A DNA stretch of 64,000 nucleotides from NCBI GenBank assembly GCA_963575745.1, contig CAUYUJ010018726.1, forward strand, positions 124,001 to 188,000, given 5' to 3'. The DNA is from Prorocentrum cordatum. Taxonomy: Eukaryota; Sar; Dinophyceae; Prorocentrales; Prorocentraceae. The position numbers were made by a program, and so were the translations under genes. Of this stretch, positions 19,841 through 30,680 are shown piece after piece. Position 1 is the stretch's first letter; each line of letters starts with the position of its first letter. The notes under the pieces were generated by a model. It was not told the DNA's origin, did not search any database, and was given only the letters and a program-made list of their open reading frames with translations.

Positions 19841-20279
19841 CTGCATACGCTCTCCTGGACATGAATGAGGACAGCGGCGCCCTCATGGCTACTGGGGGCG
19901 CGTACCTCTAACGCTGCAAAAGCGCCTTCGAGGCCGAGGTCGTCGCGTTGGGCACGGGTCTGAGAGCTTTTCTGAACGCCTTTTCCTCCCCTTCCCCCCT
20001 CAGGTGCCCCTCTCCTGCCCCCCTTGTGCCTCCAACCGTCTTACATAGCAAATCTTGTCGCCGATCTATCTTTGGAGAAGTATAGCGCAGGCAGTCCATG
20101 GACTCGGGCCGAAGTCTAAAATTATCCCGGCAAAACAACCTAACAGCGATGTGTATAAGCATATCTAGAAGTATTCCCTTTAAGATTCAGGTGACAATCC
20201 AGTTGTTGAGTTCTGCTGTTCTCGCAGTCGCAGTCGCAATGACAGTCGCAGCGGCAACGGCCTTCGGATCCAATAGAAT

Positions 20280-20516
20280 CCTAAGGATTCCGAGGGATTC
20301 CTAAGGCATCCATAGGAATCCTTAGGAATCCTTAGGAAACCTTAGGAATCCCTAGGAATCCTGATTCCTAGGGATTCCGAAGGATTCCTGAGGAATCCTA
20401 AGGATTCCGAAGGATTTCTGAGGATGCTTAACTATGCCTACGGATTCCTAAGGATGCCTACGGATTCCTAAGGATTCCTAGGAATTCCTAAGGATTCCTA
20501 TGGATGCCTACGGATG
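20280..20516. repeat. CCTAAGGATT satellite
   Basis: About 10-12-bp units (GGATTCCTAAGGATTCC and variants) with partly palindromic cores. It grades directly into the CAGCCT array. Confidence 0.88.
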
Positions 20517-21520
20517 CCTCAGCCTGCCTCAGTTTCAGCCTCAGCCTCAGCCTGCCTCGGCTTGCCTCAGCCTCGGCCTCAGCCTCGGCCTCAGCCTGCC
20601 TCGGCCTCAGCCTCAGCCTGCCTCAGCCTCAGCCTCAGCCTGCCTCAGCCTCAGCCTGCGTCAGCCTCAGCCTCAGCCTGCCTCAGCCTCAGCGCGCCTC
20701 AGCCTCAGCCTCATCCTCCGCCTCAGCCTCAGCCTCAGCCTGCCTCGGCCTCAGCCTGCCTCGGCCTCAGCCTGCCTCGGCCTCAGCCTGCCTCAGCCTC
20801 CCCTCCTCCCCTCCTCCCCCCTCCCCCCCCCTCGATTCAGCTTCACGTTGTCTGAGCTTCGGCCTGCCTCGGCCTCATCCCCAGTCTCAGCCTCACTCTG
20901 AGCCTCAGCCTGCCTCGGCCTGAGCTTGCCTCGGTCTCAGCCTCAGCCTCAGCCTCAACCTGCCTCAACCTCAGCCTCAGCCTGTTTCAGCCTCAGCCTG
21001 CCTCAGCATCAGCCTCAGCCTCAGCCTGCCTCAGCCTCAGCCTCAGCCTTACCCTTAGCGTCAGCCTCAGCCTCAGCCTGCCTCAGCCTCAGCCTGCATC
21101 AGCCTCAGCCTCAGCCTGCCTCAGCCGCAGCTTGCTTCAGCCGCAGCCGCAGCCTCAGCCTCAGCTTGCCGCGGCTTCAGCCTCAGCCTGCCTCGGCTTG
21201 CCTCAGCCACCGCCTCAGCCTGCCTCGGCCTCAGCCTCAGCCTCGGCCTGCCTCAGCCTTAGCGTCAGCCTCTCAGCCTCAGCCTGCATCAGCCTCAGCC
21301 TCAACCTCAGCCTGCCTCTGTCTCAGCCTCAGCCTGCCTCATCCTCAGCCTGCCTCATCCTCAGCCTCAGCCTGCCTCGGCTTCAGCCTGCGTCAGCCTC
21401 AGCCGCAGCCTGTCTCAGCCTCAGCCTGCCTCAGCCTCAGCCTCAGCCTGCCTCGGCGTGCCTCAGCCTCAGCCTCAGCCTGCCTCGGCCTCTGCCTGCC
21501 TCAGCCTCAGCTTGCCTCAG
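20517..21520. repeat. CAGCCT/CTGCCT hexamer satellite (about 1 kb)
   Basis: CAGCCT and CTGCCTCGGC units. All three plus frames are open (Gln/Pro, Ala/Ser, Leu-rich), which is a property of the repeat and not evidence of a gene. Confidence 0.92.
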
Positions 21521-21523
21521 CTC

Positions 21524-21960
21524 GGGCATTCAAAATATGGCACAGGACTGGTGTTCTGGGAACACGAAAATCACGAAGTGGCCCACAGCTGGCTCCGGGC
21601 AATCAAAATATTGTACAGGAGTGGTGTTCTGGGAACACGAAGAACAGTGGCCTACAGTTGGCTCAGGGCATTCAAAATGTGGCCTGGGAATTGTGTTCTG
21701 GGATGACGAAGAACACGAAGTGGCCTACCGTTGGCTCCGGGCATTCAAAATGTGGCTTGGGAATGGTGTTAAGGGAAGACGAAGAACACGAAGTGGCTTA
21801 CAGTTGGCTGGGCATTCAAAATGTGGCCTGGGAATGGTGTTCTGGGAACGCGAAGAACACGAAGTGGCCTACAGTTGGCTCCGGGCATTCAAAATGTGGC
21901 CTTGGAATGGTGTTCTGTTGGCTCCGGGCAGTCAAAATGTGGCCTGGGATAAGGTTTTGG
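21524..21960. repeat. 73-bp tandem repeat, seven units
   Basis: GGGCATTCAAAATGTGGCCT marks each unit (starts near 21524, 21597, 21666, 21739, 21810, 21883, 21926). Spacing is 69-73 bp, with one 43-bp truncated unit. The period is not a multiple of three, so it is non-coding. CAAAATGTGG and the GGTGTTCTGG patch resemble R3. Confidence 0.88.
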
Positions 21961-22079
21961 GGAGTCCACGGTTTTCCCCGGCATCCCCCGGATCCTGCCC
22001 AGACCCCCCTGCGGGGAGTCAAGATGCTTTCTTTTTGGCCCCATTAGAAACCTATCAGTCTTCGCTGTTAGGTAATAAA

Positions 22080-22360
22080 GAACGAAGCAATAAGCAATAA
22101 CTGAACCATCGTGGACTCAGAAGGTTGCAATCATGGATTTAGCATGGAGTAGTCACGGAACAATAATGGAGTAAGGCTTGAGCTAGAATGACATGATATT
22201 GGCTTGATCTTGAGAAATCAGCAAACGACGAACGGGGAGCGCACAAAGGTGCAGTTGAATGAAGACCGAGGAAGCGCAACGCATCAAGAGTGTAAGAGCG
22301 ATTTGATCATGGAGCCAAAGGTGTAATAATGAGTCAGAGCGATCAGAATGGGGCAAGAAT
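22080..22360. repeat. Sparse ATGGAGCAATA-type minisatellite
   Basis: Scattered ATGGAGTA, GAGCAA and AATAATGGAGTAAG units related to the two denser arrays upstream. Confidence 0.5.
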
Positions 22361-23685
22361 GGAGAAATGCGCCCGACTGACTATCCATCCATTTTGGTCG
22401 TGCCGGCCTATCCGCCGACGCCTCCAGGAGGGTGCTTGCCCTGGACTCGCAAGATACGATCCGCGAGAATGACGATCATGGTGCTGCGAAGGCAGGGTTC
22501 GTACGTCATGGAATGCCCCTCGGAGGCGGCTTTCGCACATCACGGAATACCCCTTGGAGGCGGAGTTCGTGGGTCACGGAATATTTTTTTGAGGCGTAGT
22601 CATGAGTCATGAATACGAGCCCCCTCTACCATCCCCGCCTTGCAATCCGTATCGTTGGCCTTGCTGTGATTGCTGTTCTGGATGTGCAGGCCTACCTGGC
22701 CATAGGCCTGGCCATAGGCCCAGCCATAGGCCCAACCACCCCAGCAGCCTCCGCGACGCCCATATCTCGATCGTTCTGGACGCTAGCACCTCTCGCAGCG
22801 AACGTAATACCGAAGAGGCCTCTTTGCAGAGCGCACCACGAGGCTCGATGAGGTTCTCGAGAGCGTTCCGAGACCACTCAGTAGGCGAGAGGAAACAACG
22901 AGAGTTTCGCAGGAAGTTTTCGCAAATGCTGCGAAATTGTACCCCGCGTCTTTTCCTCCCGCCCTCATTTCCTCTCCCGTGGGGCGCGACGGGCCCACCA
23001 TTTGTTTCTGCTACGCGTGATTCCAAACCTCCGACACTTATGCTCTTCCAGCTCACTGGCATGGGCTGCGCCCGCGAAGTGAAGCAAATTTTGCTACGCT
23101 CCGAGGACAGGCGGCCCTGGCTGCCACGCTCCGTCAGAGGAAGTGGAATGCTGTTCTGGCGCAGCCGCAAATGAACGATCTCCATTTCAATTGTGTTAAA
23201 CCCTTTCCTTCGTCGCTGTTGCGCACGCGTGGCAGAGGAATGGCTGTTCAAGTAGAGGTTGAAATGAAAACGGATGCAAACTCAAATCGACAACCCCGAC
23301 AATCCGATTCCAGTAAGCATGCGATGCGGAAGGTACATTGCTATGTCTGGAAATGTGGACGTGCAATGGTGAAGGACTGTGGCGCCACGGATGTGGCTGC
23401 AGAAAGTGCAAGCTGCAGTGGCGTCTGAAGCGTGGAGCTCAGTCTGGCCAGTGGTGTCGAATTGATGTACTTCCTGCACTGGGCACGATCGGACAAACTC
23501 AAATAAACGCAGGTGGTAATGCGCAGTGCTCGCAAAATCGGGGTCTGCCTCTCTGGCAGACAATGGGGACATAGCCATCATCATTCAATAGTATGCGGTT
23601 CGTCTGGTCCTTTCCGACTAGACGTGGCGAACCGTTGTTTCTATTTGACCCCCGATCTCACATTGCGTCTTTCCTGCGCACATAT
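22361..23685. other. No gene assigned; opposing open frames at 22602-23251
   Basis: A 190-codon plus frame (22602-23174) and a 214-codon minus frame (22607-23251) overlap almost completely. Neither has a recognisable domain, so I cannot choose. The minus product contains a GLWLGLWPGLWP repeat produced by a CCATAGGC tandem repeat (22698-22738). TGGAATGCTGTTCTGGCGCA (23149-23168) resembles part of R3. Confidence 0.3.
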
Positions 23686-23689
23686 TGCT

Positions 23690-25320
23690 GAATCAGTCCA
23701 ATCGTGTCTTTGCCCATCGCGTGCCAACACCTTGCCCTCACCGTTACATCGCCCTCTGCCTTCTTATGAAGCTTGGAGCAAAACAAATGCGCTTTACGCT
23801 CGCCTGCGCAAGCGCAGCTTTAAATTCGTCAGCCCACTGTTGCTGGAGAGCGTTCGCTCGCTTCCATGCACCTTCCTGCGAATGCCGCTTCACGGAGAAA
23901 AACACTTGCTGCCTCTTATGTCATAATGGAACCTAGCGGCTGTTTGTTGCACGACAACGCACTCACCTTCTTGCCCTGGCCATTTTCGCTGCGTAACTGT
24001 CGGCTCGCTCTCGCATAAATTATTCGGGGTAACCGCCGAACGTCTGAGCGCGATCATGTTTCCGATGATTTGCAAATTTCTACCTGCCTCGTCACAGGCG
24101 TGCCGCACTTCGACAATTTGGTCTATGGTACGTGGATTTTCGTCTCCACCTGCATCCAGCGAGACAAACAAACCGAGTTCGATCTCGCACGCACGTGCAT
24201 GTGAGTGATCCCCCTCGCTGCGTGCTACATCAGAGTCGGCCTCCAGAGCTCTGCTCACTCCCGTTGCGGTGTGCGTTTTCTTGTTCTTGCCAACGTTTTA
24301 TTGCCATCGCGTTGCGATGGGAGCTCGAGAGTGTCGGCGCGCAGCCGGTCACACAAGTGACAGGTCGTTCCAAACAGGCGCATCGATATGTTCCAAAGAC
24401 TGGTCCAACTCAGAAGAATCAACTTCGCTCGCAAGCTCGTTTACAAACGCTCCCTGCGAGACTGTTCTCTTTTCATCCTTAGGGAGGCGTGCAAAGGTAG
24501 AAGCACCAGGCAGTGGCGATCCGCCTGGTGCGTTCGAGCGGTCTGGCGGCGTCCGCTCTGGGGCTATTGATGCGAGATGATCCTTCAAGTCCTCGTGATC
24601 CTTGTCATCCTGCACTCCCAGCTGCAGCGGATACTTGGCAGCGCTGGCATTTAACAATCATTGGGTTCCGCACAGCACGCCGGCACAAGATTTTGGCACC
24701 AGAAGTTGTGAGAGTGCTGGGAATTACTGCAATGCACCTGAACGTGGTGAGCTTGCACCCCTAAAGAATCTAGGAATCCATGGATAACATCAATATTGCA
24801 CTTGGGATCTGTCTGATATTGCAGGCGGACGTACGTTGCCGGCGCATGCCCTGAGGTGGTGCCTATGCTCAGAAGTTGCATGGTTATCCCTGTGTTGCTT
24901 TTACGCCGCGCACTCCAAGAAGCAGTTGTGGACGCGCGCTTATGATAAGCAGCTATGGTATCAAGAACTTTGTCCAATGCATTTCCCTCTCCGCGGAAAG
25001 TCAGTCATTACCTCGCCTTTCTCATGAAACGGGTTCCCAACTGAGACGCTATCGGCGAAATCTCGCCCATCAGCCGCTGCGCGTGCTGACCCGGCACAGA
25101 AATCTGCATGCTAGGCTTATCATCGGAGCTCTCGTCCCAGACAAGCTCTACATGTTGTGGAATGTTGTTCGAAGCCGGCGCGCGTTCTTGTGTGCCCGCA
25201 ATGACATAACGACGCATGCGTTCATGTACTTGGCGCGAGCATCACTCCTGGATGTTTGGATGCAGCTTCCATCTCAGCCAGCCTGCGAATGGACTCAACC
25301 GACAACTTACCTAAAGTGCT
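23690..25320 (-). pseudogene. Decayed or many-exon unidentified gene, minus strand
   Basis: Several adjacent minus-strand frames have protein-like composition but switch frame: about 25320-25215 (GKLSVESIRRLAEMEAASKH), 25217-25008 (VELVWDESSDDKP, HAQRLMGEISPIASQLG), 24977-24651 (VLDTIAAYHKRASTTASW, GITMQLLSIG, NIDVIHGFLDSLGV), 24657-24349 (LPGASTFARLPKDEKRTV, VDSSELDQSLEHIDAPVW), 24258-23890 (IDQIVEVRHACDEAGRNLQI) and about 23870-23770 (WADEFKAALAQAS). Read right to left they look like one protein interrupted by indels or introns. I recognise no family. The plus strand shows no comparable pattern. The start, the ends and the pseudogene call are uncertain. Confidence 0.4.
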
Positions 25321-26045
25321 GATCTGAAGACAGCACTCTTGCGAAGCGGTCGCCTCTTCAAACCCCGTTTGCGATTATACCGGGAGTTCAAAGGTTCCGT
25401 GCGACCGGCGCAGGGGCCGCCCGGCGCAGGGGCCGCCCGGCGCAGAGGGGGAAAGGTATGCATGCCCGGGAGCTGCTTGGACGTCTTTGGGGTTTCTTGA
25501 GCTGTCGTGAGCCAAGGTCCCTGGACCATCAAGAAGCGGCTCAGGACCTGGGGAATGGGTACGTCGGAGGTATTGGGAGGACGAGGATGACGCCGCGAAT
25601 CAGATTTCTTCCCTCCTGATCCTGGTTCCGGTTGCTCTTCTCATCCGCATCCTCTTTCCTTTTCCCTTTTGGCTCTCCTTCTCTCCTCCTCCACCTCCTG
25701 TTGCTCCCTTGTCCTCCTCATCCTCGCCATCCCCTCCTCATCTCTCCTTCGCCTATTCCCTTCTCCCGCCTCTTCATCATTACACTCCTGCTTCCCTCGT
25801 CCTCCTCCTGCTCTTCCTGCTCCCGCTCCTGCTGTTGATGCTCCTCCCCGTCCTACTCCTCGTCTTCATGCTTCCCAGCCATTATGTGGTACTGGATCTT
25901 CGTTTCCGCGCCCCGCGTCATCCATCCGTTTTGCTTATGAATATATCCTCCTTGTTGCAGCCCCAGACGTGTCGGCAGGGCGGGCTGGCCGTTTCACTTG
26001 ACACTTCCCTACCATTGATGACCATGAAGCTTAAACTTTGCAACA
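25321..26045. other. Gene-free stretch with CT-rich tract (25625-25860)
   Basis: A three-fold CGGCGCAGGGGCCGCCC repeat lies at 25407-25445 and a CTCCTC-rich pyrimidine tract at 25625-25860. No supported gene. Confidence 0.5.
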
Positions 26046-26049
26046 TATT

Positions 26050-26550
26050 CACACATGGAGGACGGGTGGTTTTCAACATGTAGCTCTCGCTTTGGCGCCG
26101 CGTACATTCGTTGTCAAATTGTGGGGCAGTTGCACGGATTGAGGGCGGGCCGTTTTCAAAATGTGGTCTTTATCTTAGCGCCGTGCACATTGGTCTGACA
26201 AGTCTGTAACAGTTTCACAGATGGAGGTCGGTTCCTTTGCAGCATGAGGTTGTCGCCCAAGCGCCGCGCGCATTCTTCTTAACAGTTGTCAACACTTTCA
26301 AGGGCTCGTATGGTTGAAGTCCCAGAAACGGTGTCCTGGCACGAGTAAAGATTGCCAGGACGCAACAGTCACCTTGATTCGCTGTATTTCCCAGGAGTGG
26401 TGTTTCGCCACAGTTGAAGATTCTCAGACGTTTGTCTTCCAGTGGGGCACCTCTGGCAATGGAAGCAAATTCGTTTAGGGACCTGTGACACTGAATGTGG
26501 AGGGAAGGATTCTTGCAACATCGTTGATCCCTCTTGTGTTAAAACTGGTC
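26050..26550 (+). repeat. R3 SINE-like interspersed repeat, copy 2 (with triplicated 5' unit)
   Basis: Matches the minus-strand copy at 16390-16800 through to ACTGGTC plus a TCC-rich tail. The 5' part is present three times as units of about 82 bp (starts near 26052, 26133, 26216; each CAC(A/G)GAT(G/T)GAGG.CGG...GCGCCGCG), whereas copy 1 has one. Confidence 0.65.
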
Positions 26551-26589
26551 ATTCCTCCTCCCCCTCCTCCCTCCTCCCATCCTTGCTTC

Positions 26590-27545
26590 TGCCCTCCGCA
26601 TGTCCATGCACACACCCCTCACACGTCTCGTGGCCGCAAACGGAGCTCCACCCAAGGCCCCAGCGCTACCGTTCGCAGGCGTCTCCACCGTCCGTTACGG
26701 CACACCCCTCAAACGGCTCGTGGTTCCACAGGGAGCTCCACCCAAGGCCCCAAACACCATTCGCATGCGTCTACCCCGCCCATTCTGGCACACCCCTCCC
26801 ATGGTTCTGGGCCCCATAGGGAGCCCCACCCCAAGGCCCAATCGCCATTCTTCGCATGCTTCTCCCCCATCCATTCCGGCACACCCCTCACACTGCTCGC
26901 GGCTCTATAGGCAATAGGGAGCTCCACCCGAGGCTTAAAATCCCACCGTTCGTATGCGTCTCCCCCGCTTGAAGCACACCCATCAGACGGTTTGTGGCCA
27001 CGCAGGGAGCCCCACCTAAGGCCCCCGCGCCACCGTTCGCACGCGTCTCCCCCGCCCATAACGGCACGCCCATCACACGGTTCGTGGTTACATAGGGAAT
27101 TCCACCCACCCAAGGCCCCAGCGCCACCATTCGCACGCGTCTCCCTCACCTATTATGGCACACCCCTCACACGGTTTGTTGCCCCATCGGATGCCTCACC
27201 TCAGGCCCCCATACCACCGTTCGCAGGCGTCTCCCCCACCCATTCCGGCACGCCCTTCAGACGGTTCGTGGCTTCAAAGGAAGCTCCAGCCAAGGCCCCA
27301 ATGCCACCGTTCGCAGGCCTTGTCCTCCCCGCCCATTCCAGCACATCTTTCACTTCGTTTGACGCCCCACAAGGAGCTCTACCCAAGGCCCCAGAATCAC
27401 CGTTCGCACGCATCTCCCCCGCCCAGTACCGCACACCACTCACACGTTTGATTGCCCCATAGGGAGCTCTACCCAAGGCTCCAGCGCCACTGGTCGCACG
27501 CGTCTCCCCCACCCATTACAGCACACGCCTCACACGGTTCGTGGC
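26590..27545. repeat. 90-bp minisatellite, array 1 (about 10 units)
   Basis: Units of about 90 bp: GGCACACCCCTCACACGG, TTCGTGGCCCCA(C)AGGGAGCTCCACCC, AAGGCCCC, then CC(G/A)TTCGCACGCGTCTCCCCC. The same unit forms arrays at 38440-39280, 46250-46850 and 48630-49060. Frames in both strands are repeat artefacts. Confidence 0.88.
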
Positions 27546-29003
27546 CCCCCTCCTTTATCGTTTGCCTCGCGACATTCGCAGCTGCATATGGTTGGGTCCT
27601 TCGCCTGGATATTAGTTCGTCTCCTCATCCTGCTCCTCCTCCTCTTGCTCCTCCTGCCTCTCCTCCTCATCTTTCCCCTCTTCCTGCTCCGCCTCCTCAT
27701 TCCTTCTCTGATGCGTCTCCAACTCCTCCTCCTCCTGCTCCTCCTCCTGCTCCTCCTCCTTGTGGACCGCCCCCCCCGCTTCGGCCCGAGGTGCCCTTCG
27801 ATCCTTGCCATGCGCGTCGGGGCGCTGCAGAGCCCGTCGAACAAGCTCCTGCCCTTTGCTGACTACCGCCGGGGCAACGTGAAGCGGGCCAAGAAGGTGG
27901 AGAGCCTAGAATCCTCCTTTTCTTCATCTTCCTCCTCCTACCTCTGTTCGGCAAGAGGGATGGAATGCTGCGGGGCTGGGCGGAGCCAGTCTGACTTGCA
28001 ACTAAGACGGATCGAAATTATCCCCAGCTCCTGGACTGGGGCAGCCAGCCAGGGCATCCGCAAACGGCGAAAGAGTTTGATAAGACCACGAGAAGCGGGG
28101 CTAGTCCAGAGCTGCAGGACATCATCAGTGGGGTAACCAAAAAAACCTATATATTCCTCGTCCTCCCCTTCCTCCTCCTCGCAAACATGATAGGGCCCGC
28201 TCCTTTCTAAGCCGTTGAAATGTCCGAGTCTGCCCGCGGAGTGCTCGGTCGGGACAGCCCTCGCGAAGAGCAGCGGGCTTCTCTCTCTGCTGTGTCGCCG
28301 CTGCCGCTTTTTCCTGTCTTTGGGTAGCCTTCCCTTGTCCGCCTTTCCCTTGCTGGCCAGTGCCCCTCCTTCTGCGTTGGGTCAACATTGGCTGGCGTGA
28401 GCCGTCGCATCTTGATGCCCGCGTCCCGAGAAAAAAACGAGATCGGAACGCAGCGTTCGATCAACCACAAAGACTATACAACCAGCTCGTGCACGACATG
28501 TACTCCATTCCTCAATGAAGGAGAAGGGCGAATAACGTTAGACAGGAGAAGCGCGCTGGGGCACAGAGGCGTGTCCTCCTCCTCCTGGATCCTTTTATAT
28601 CGGGGCTTCGATAAGGCCTCCGGTCTGGCCGGTTCGTCGGTCGGGACGTTGGCCTTTGAGCTGCTCCGTGCTCGGCGGGCCGGCCCGGGTCGGGATCGGG
28701 GGCCAGACCCCGTGGGCCAGGCCTGCACCCCCAGGGGGGGGCTTCTAAGGTCGAGGGCCTGTCCTGCGACGTCGACTGGTCGGCGGGGTGGGCCGCGGGC
28801 ACGGACGGGCGTCCTCTGCGAGGTGGCGGTGGCGGGGCGCGGGGGCGGGCAAATGGCTGGGGGGAATTGGGGGCTCGGGGGGGGTGTCTGGGAGGAAGAA
28901 CACATCCCCAGACATTCGACAGCGGTTTGTCCAACCATCCTGTGGTGTTGGGTCCTCGCTTTGAATCCGCAGCGCCCCGCGTCACTCCTCCTGCTCTTCC
29001 TCC
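27546..29003. other. Gene-free stretch with CCT tract (27605-27775)
   Basis: Starts with GGTTGGGTCCTTCGCC, which also follows the 90-bp arrays at 39315 and 46890. CTCCTC-rich to 27775, then unique GC-rich DNA without a recognisable gene. A block at 28930-28985 (TTTGAATCCGCAGCGCCCCG) recurs near 46965-46985. Confidence 0.45.
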
Positions 29004-29025
29004 TCCGTAGCCCTTGCGGCTCAGG
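29004..29025 (+). other. Spliced-leader-like sequence (18/22)
   Basis: TCCGTAGCCCTTGCGGCTCA followed by GG differs from the DinoSL at four positions. It sits 60-90 bp upstream of a plus-strand coding-like region, the expected place for the leader of a retroposed trans-spliced mRNA. The match is imperfect, so chance cannot be excluded. Confidence 0.45.
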
Positions 29026-29080
29026 ACGAAATTTGTTGTTGACCAGCGGCTCAATCTAGCCTGGCATGTTTTAGATCTGA

Positions 29081-30571
29081 TTGGTTTCTTGCTCTCATGT
29101 TTCGCATTTGCGTGTTCGCGTATGGAAGAGGCGTGTGGACATTTCTGCTATTGCTTCACGTGCTCTTCGTCTTTTCGCGTCCCATTCGGGTAAACCGTAC
29201 TATGGTCTCAACTGTTCGGCTCATGCTATCCGCAAAGTTATTGTTTCTTCTACTCGGCGCAGGTTGCGGTGCACTGACGTGGCATATCAATTCATGAGTC
29301 ACTATCCTGATCCTTGGGAGGCATCTTTCTGTGCATCTTTTGGTGAAGAGCTTCAGGTTGCGTCTCCGCGAGATGTGATGCCTCTTCGAATTACTCTCGC
29401 CCCGCGTTTCTGGGGGATGAGGTGCCCTTGGCCGTTAGTGGGCGCGTTCGACCCACAGGCGCTGGAGTTCACGCCGTCTTCATCTGTACTTGCGCCGCCA
29501 GCTATGGCGCCATCAACCTTGCTGTTCTCGGTCCCAAGGTTGCTGCAGGAGGCGCACAGGTCGTGTACGACGCGCAGTTGGCCTCCTACCGTTCCCTTGT
29601 TGATGACATGAATGACACGATCGCGCTGTTGAAAGGCACTTCGGAGAAGATGTCGGGTGGCGAGGCTAAAGAGTCAGAGCCCGACAACGACGGGGAGGCC
29701 AATGCATCAGTATCATATTCTTCATCGTCCTTTGTCGCAGGTGGGCCTGAGGAAAAGCGACACTCCGCGGAGGCGAAGGCTGTTCTTCGGAATGGAGCCG
29801 AGGAGTATCTTGACCACCGACTTCCTGAAGTCAGGCAGAAAACTCGTGCCTATATTGACGACCAGCTTATGCAGCGTATGGGTTCACAAGCGCTGGAGGC
29901 CCAACTCCCGACGTTGATTAGCAGAAAGGCTGACCCTTCACATGAACGGATGATAACTTATGTTGGCGACAAGCTCGCGGTGCTCGAGGCTCGGTTCAGG
30001 GTCCCGGAAGGCATTGGCGAGGAACGGTCCGAGGATTCTTCGGGGGGGGGCTGCGAACCGCGGCTGTTCGCCACACCTTGGGCCTCTGGCGCTCGGAGGG
30101 AGGTCGGTTGCATCGGTTCCCCTTGCGCCGCCACCTCCTTCTGGTCTGATCTGCCGACATGGCCGCCGCTGTCATCGGGCAGAGGGTGTGTTTGTTCATC
30201 TTGATGGTCGCTTGATCGATGACAGCCGTATCGAGAAAGCTCGACAGGAAGCAGATCGCAATCTCGAGATTCGCAGCGGCCTTGGCCGCAGCGAAGGCAC
30301 GCTTGTGAAAAAGGCGGCGACTGTTCCTGCAACAGGGACCTCTTCCTCCAGCAGTCCGCAGAAGATCGCCCCCCCAGCCAAGCCTATCGACTGCTGGAGG
30401 TTTGAGGATAGTGCCGCCGCGAGTGACGTCAATGATATGATGAGTCAGCTCTGCGGTGATGGACCTAATGGCGGCGATGAGCTCTTTGACGTTTTGCGTT
30501 TCGTCGTGCCACAGCTGCTGCGCGACTGGCTCCCCACGGGAACGCCCCTGAGCCGGACGTCAACTGACTGA
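29081..30571 (+). pseudogene. Frameshifted unidentified protein-coding region behind a spliced-leader-like site
   Basis: Coding-like sequence changes frame at least twice. Frame 2 (29081 to about 29420) reads VWKRRVDISAIASRALRLFA and FMSHYPDPWEASFCASFGEE. Frame 1 (about 29422-30050) reads LASYRSLVDDMNDTIALLKG, EEYLDHRLPEVRQKTRAYID and VGDKLAVLEARFRVP. Frame 2 (about 30185-30571) reads GVFVHLDGRLIDDSRIEKAR and WRFEDSAAASDVNDMMSQL. The middle part is helical and charged, compatible with a coiled coil. No known domain is recognised; a retroelement ORF1 or a processed host gene are both possible. Minus-strand frames here are weaker. Confidence 0.45.
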
Positions 30572-30680
30572 TCTACCTCCTCTGCGGCGATGCCACGTAC
30601 TAGCGAGCGATGGAAGAAGTTGTTGCAGTACCTGGCCAAAAGCAAGTGGGTGCCTCTGTGAGTGTCTGCATGATATCAAA

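Noticed and set aside
20500-22100. Gln/Pro/Ala/Ser-rich ORFs up to 373 codons
   Set aside because: CAGCCT hexamer translation. The 73-bp repeat that follows is not a multiple of three.
22602-23251. Opposing 190- and 214-codon ORFs
   Set aside because: No motif supports either strand. Kept only as a described region.
26442-27512. ORFs with periodic CAxASPPPITAHPSHGSW-type repeats
   Set aside because: Translation of the 90-bp minisatellite in one of several open frames on both strands. The same applies at 38403-39191, 46270-47170 and 48629-49056.
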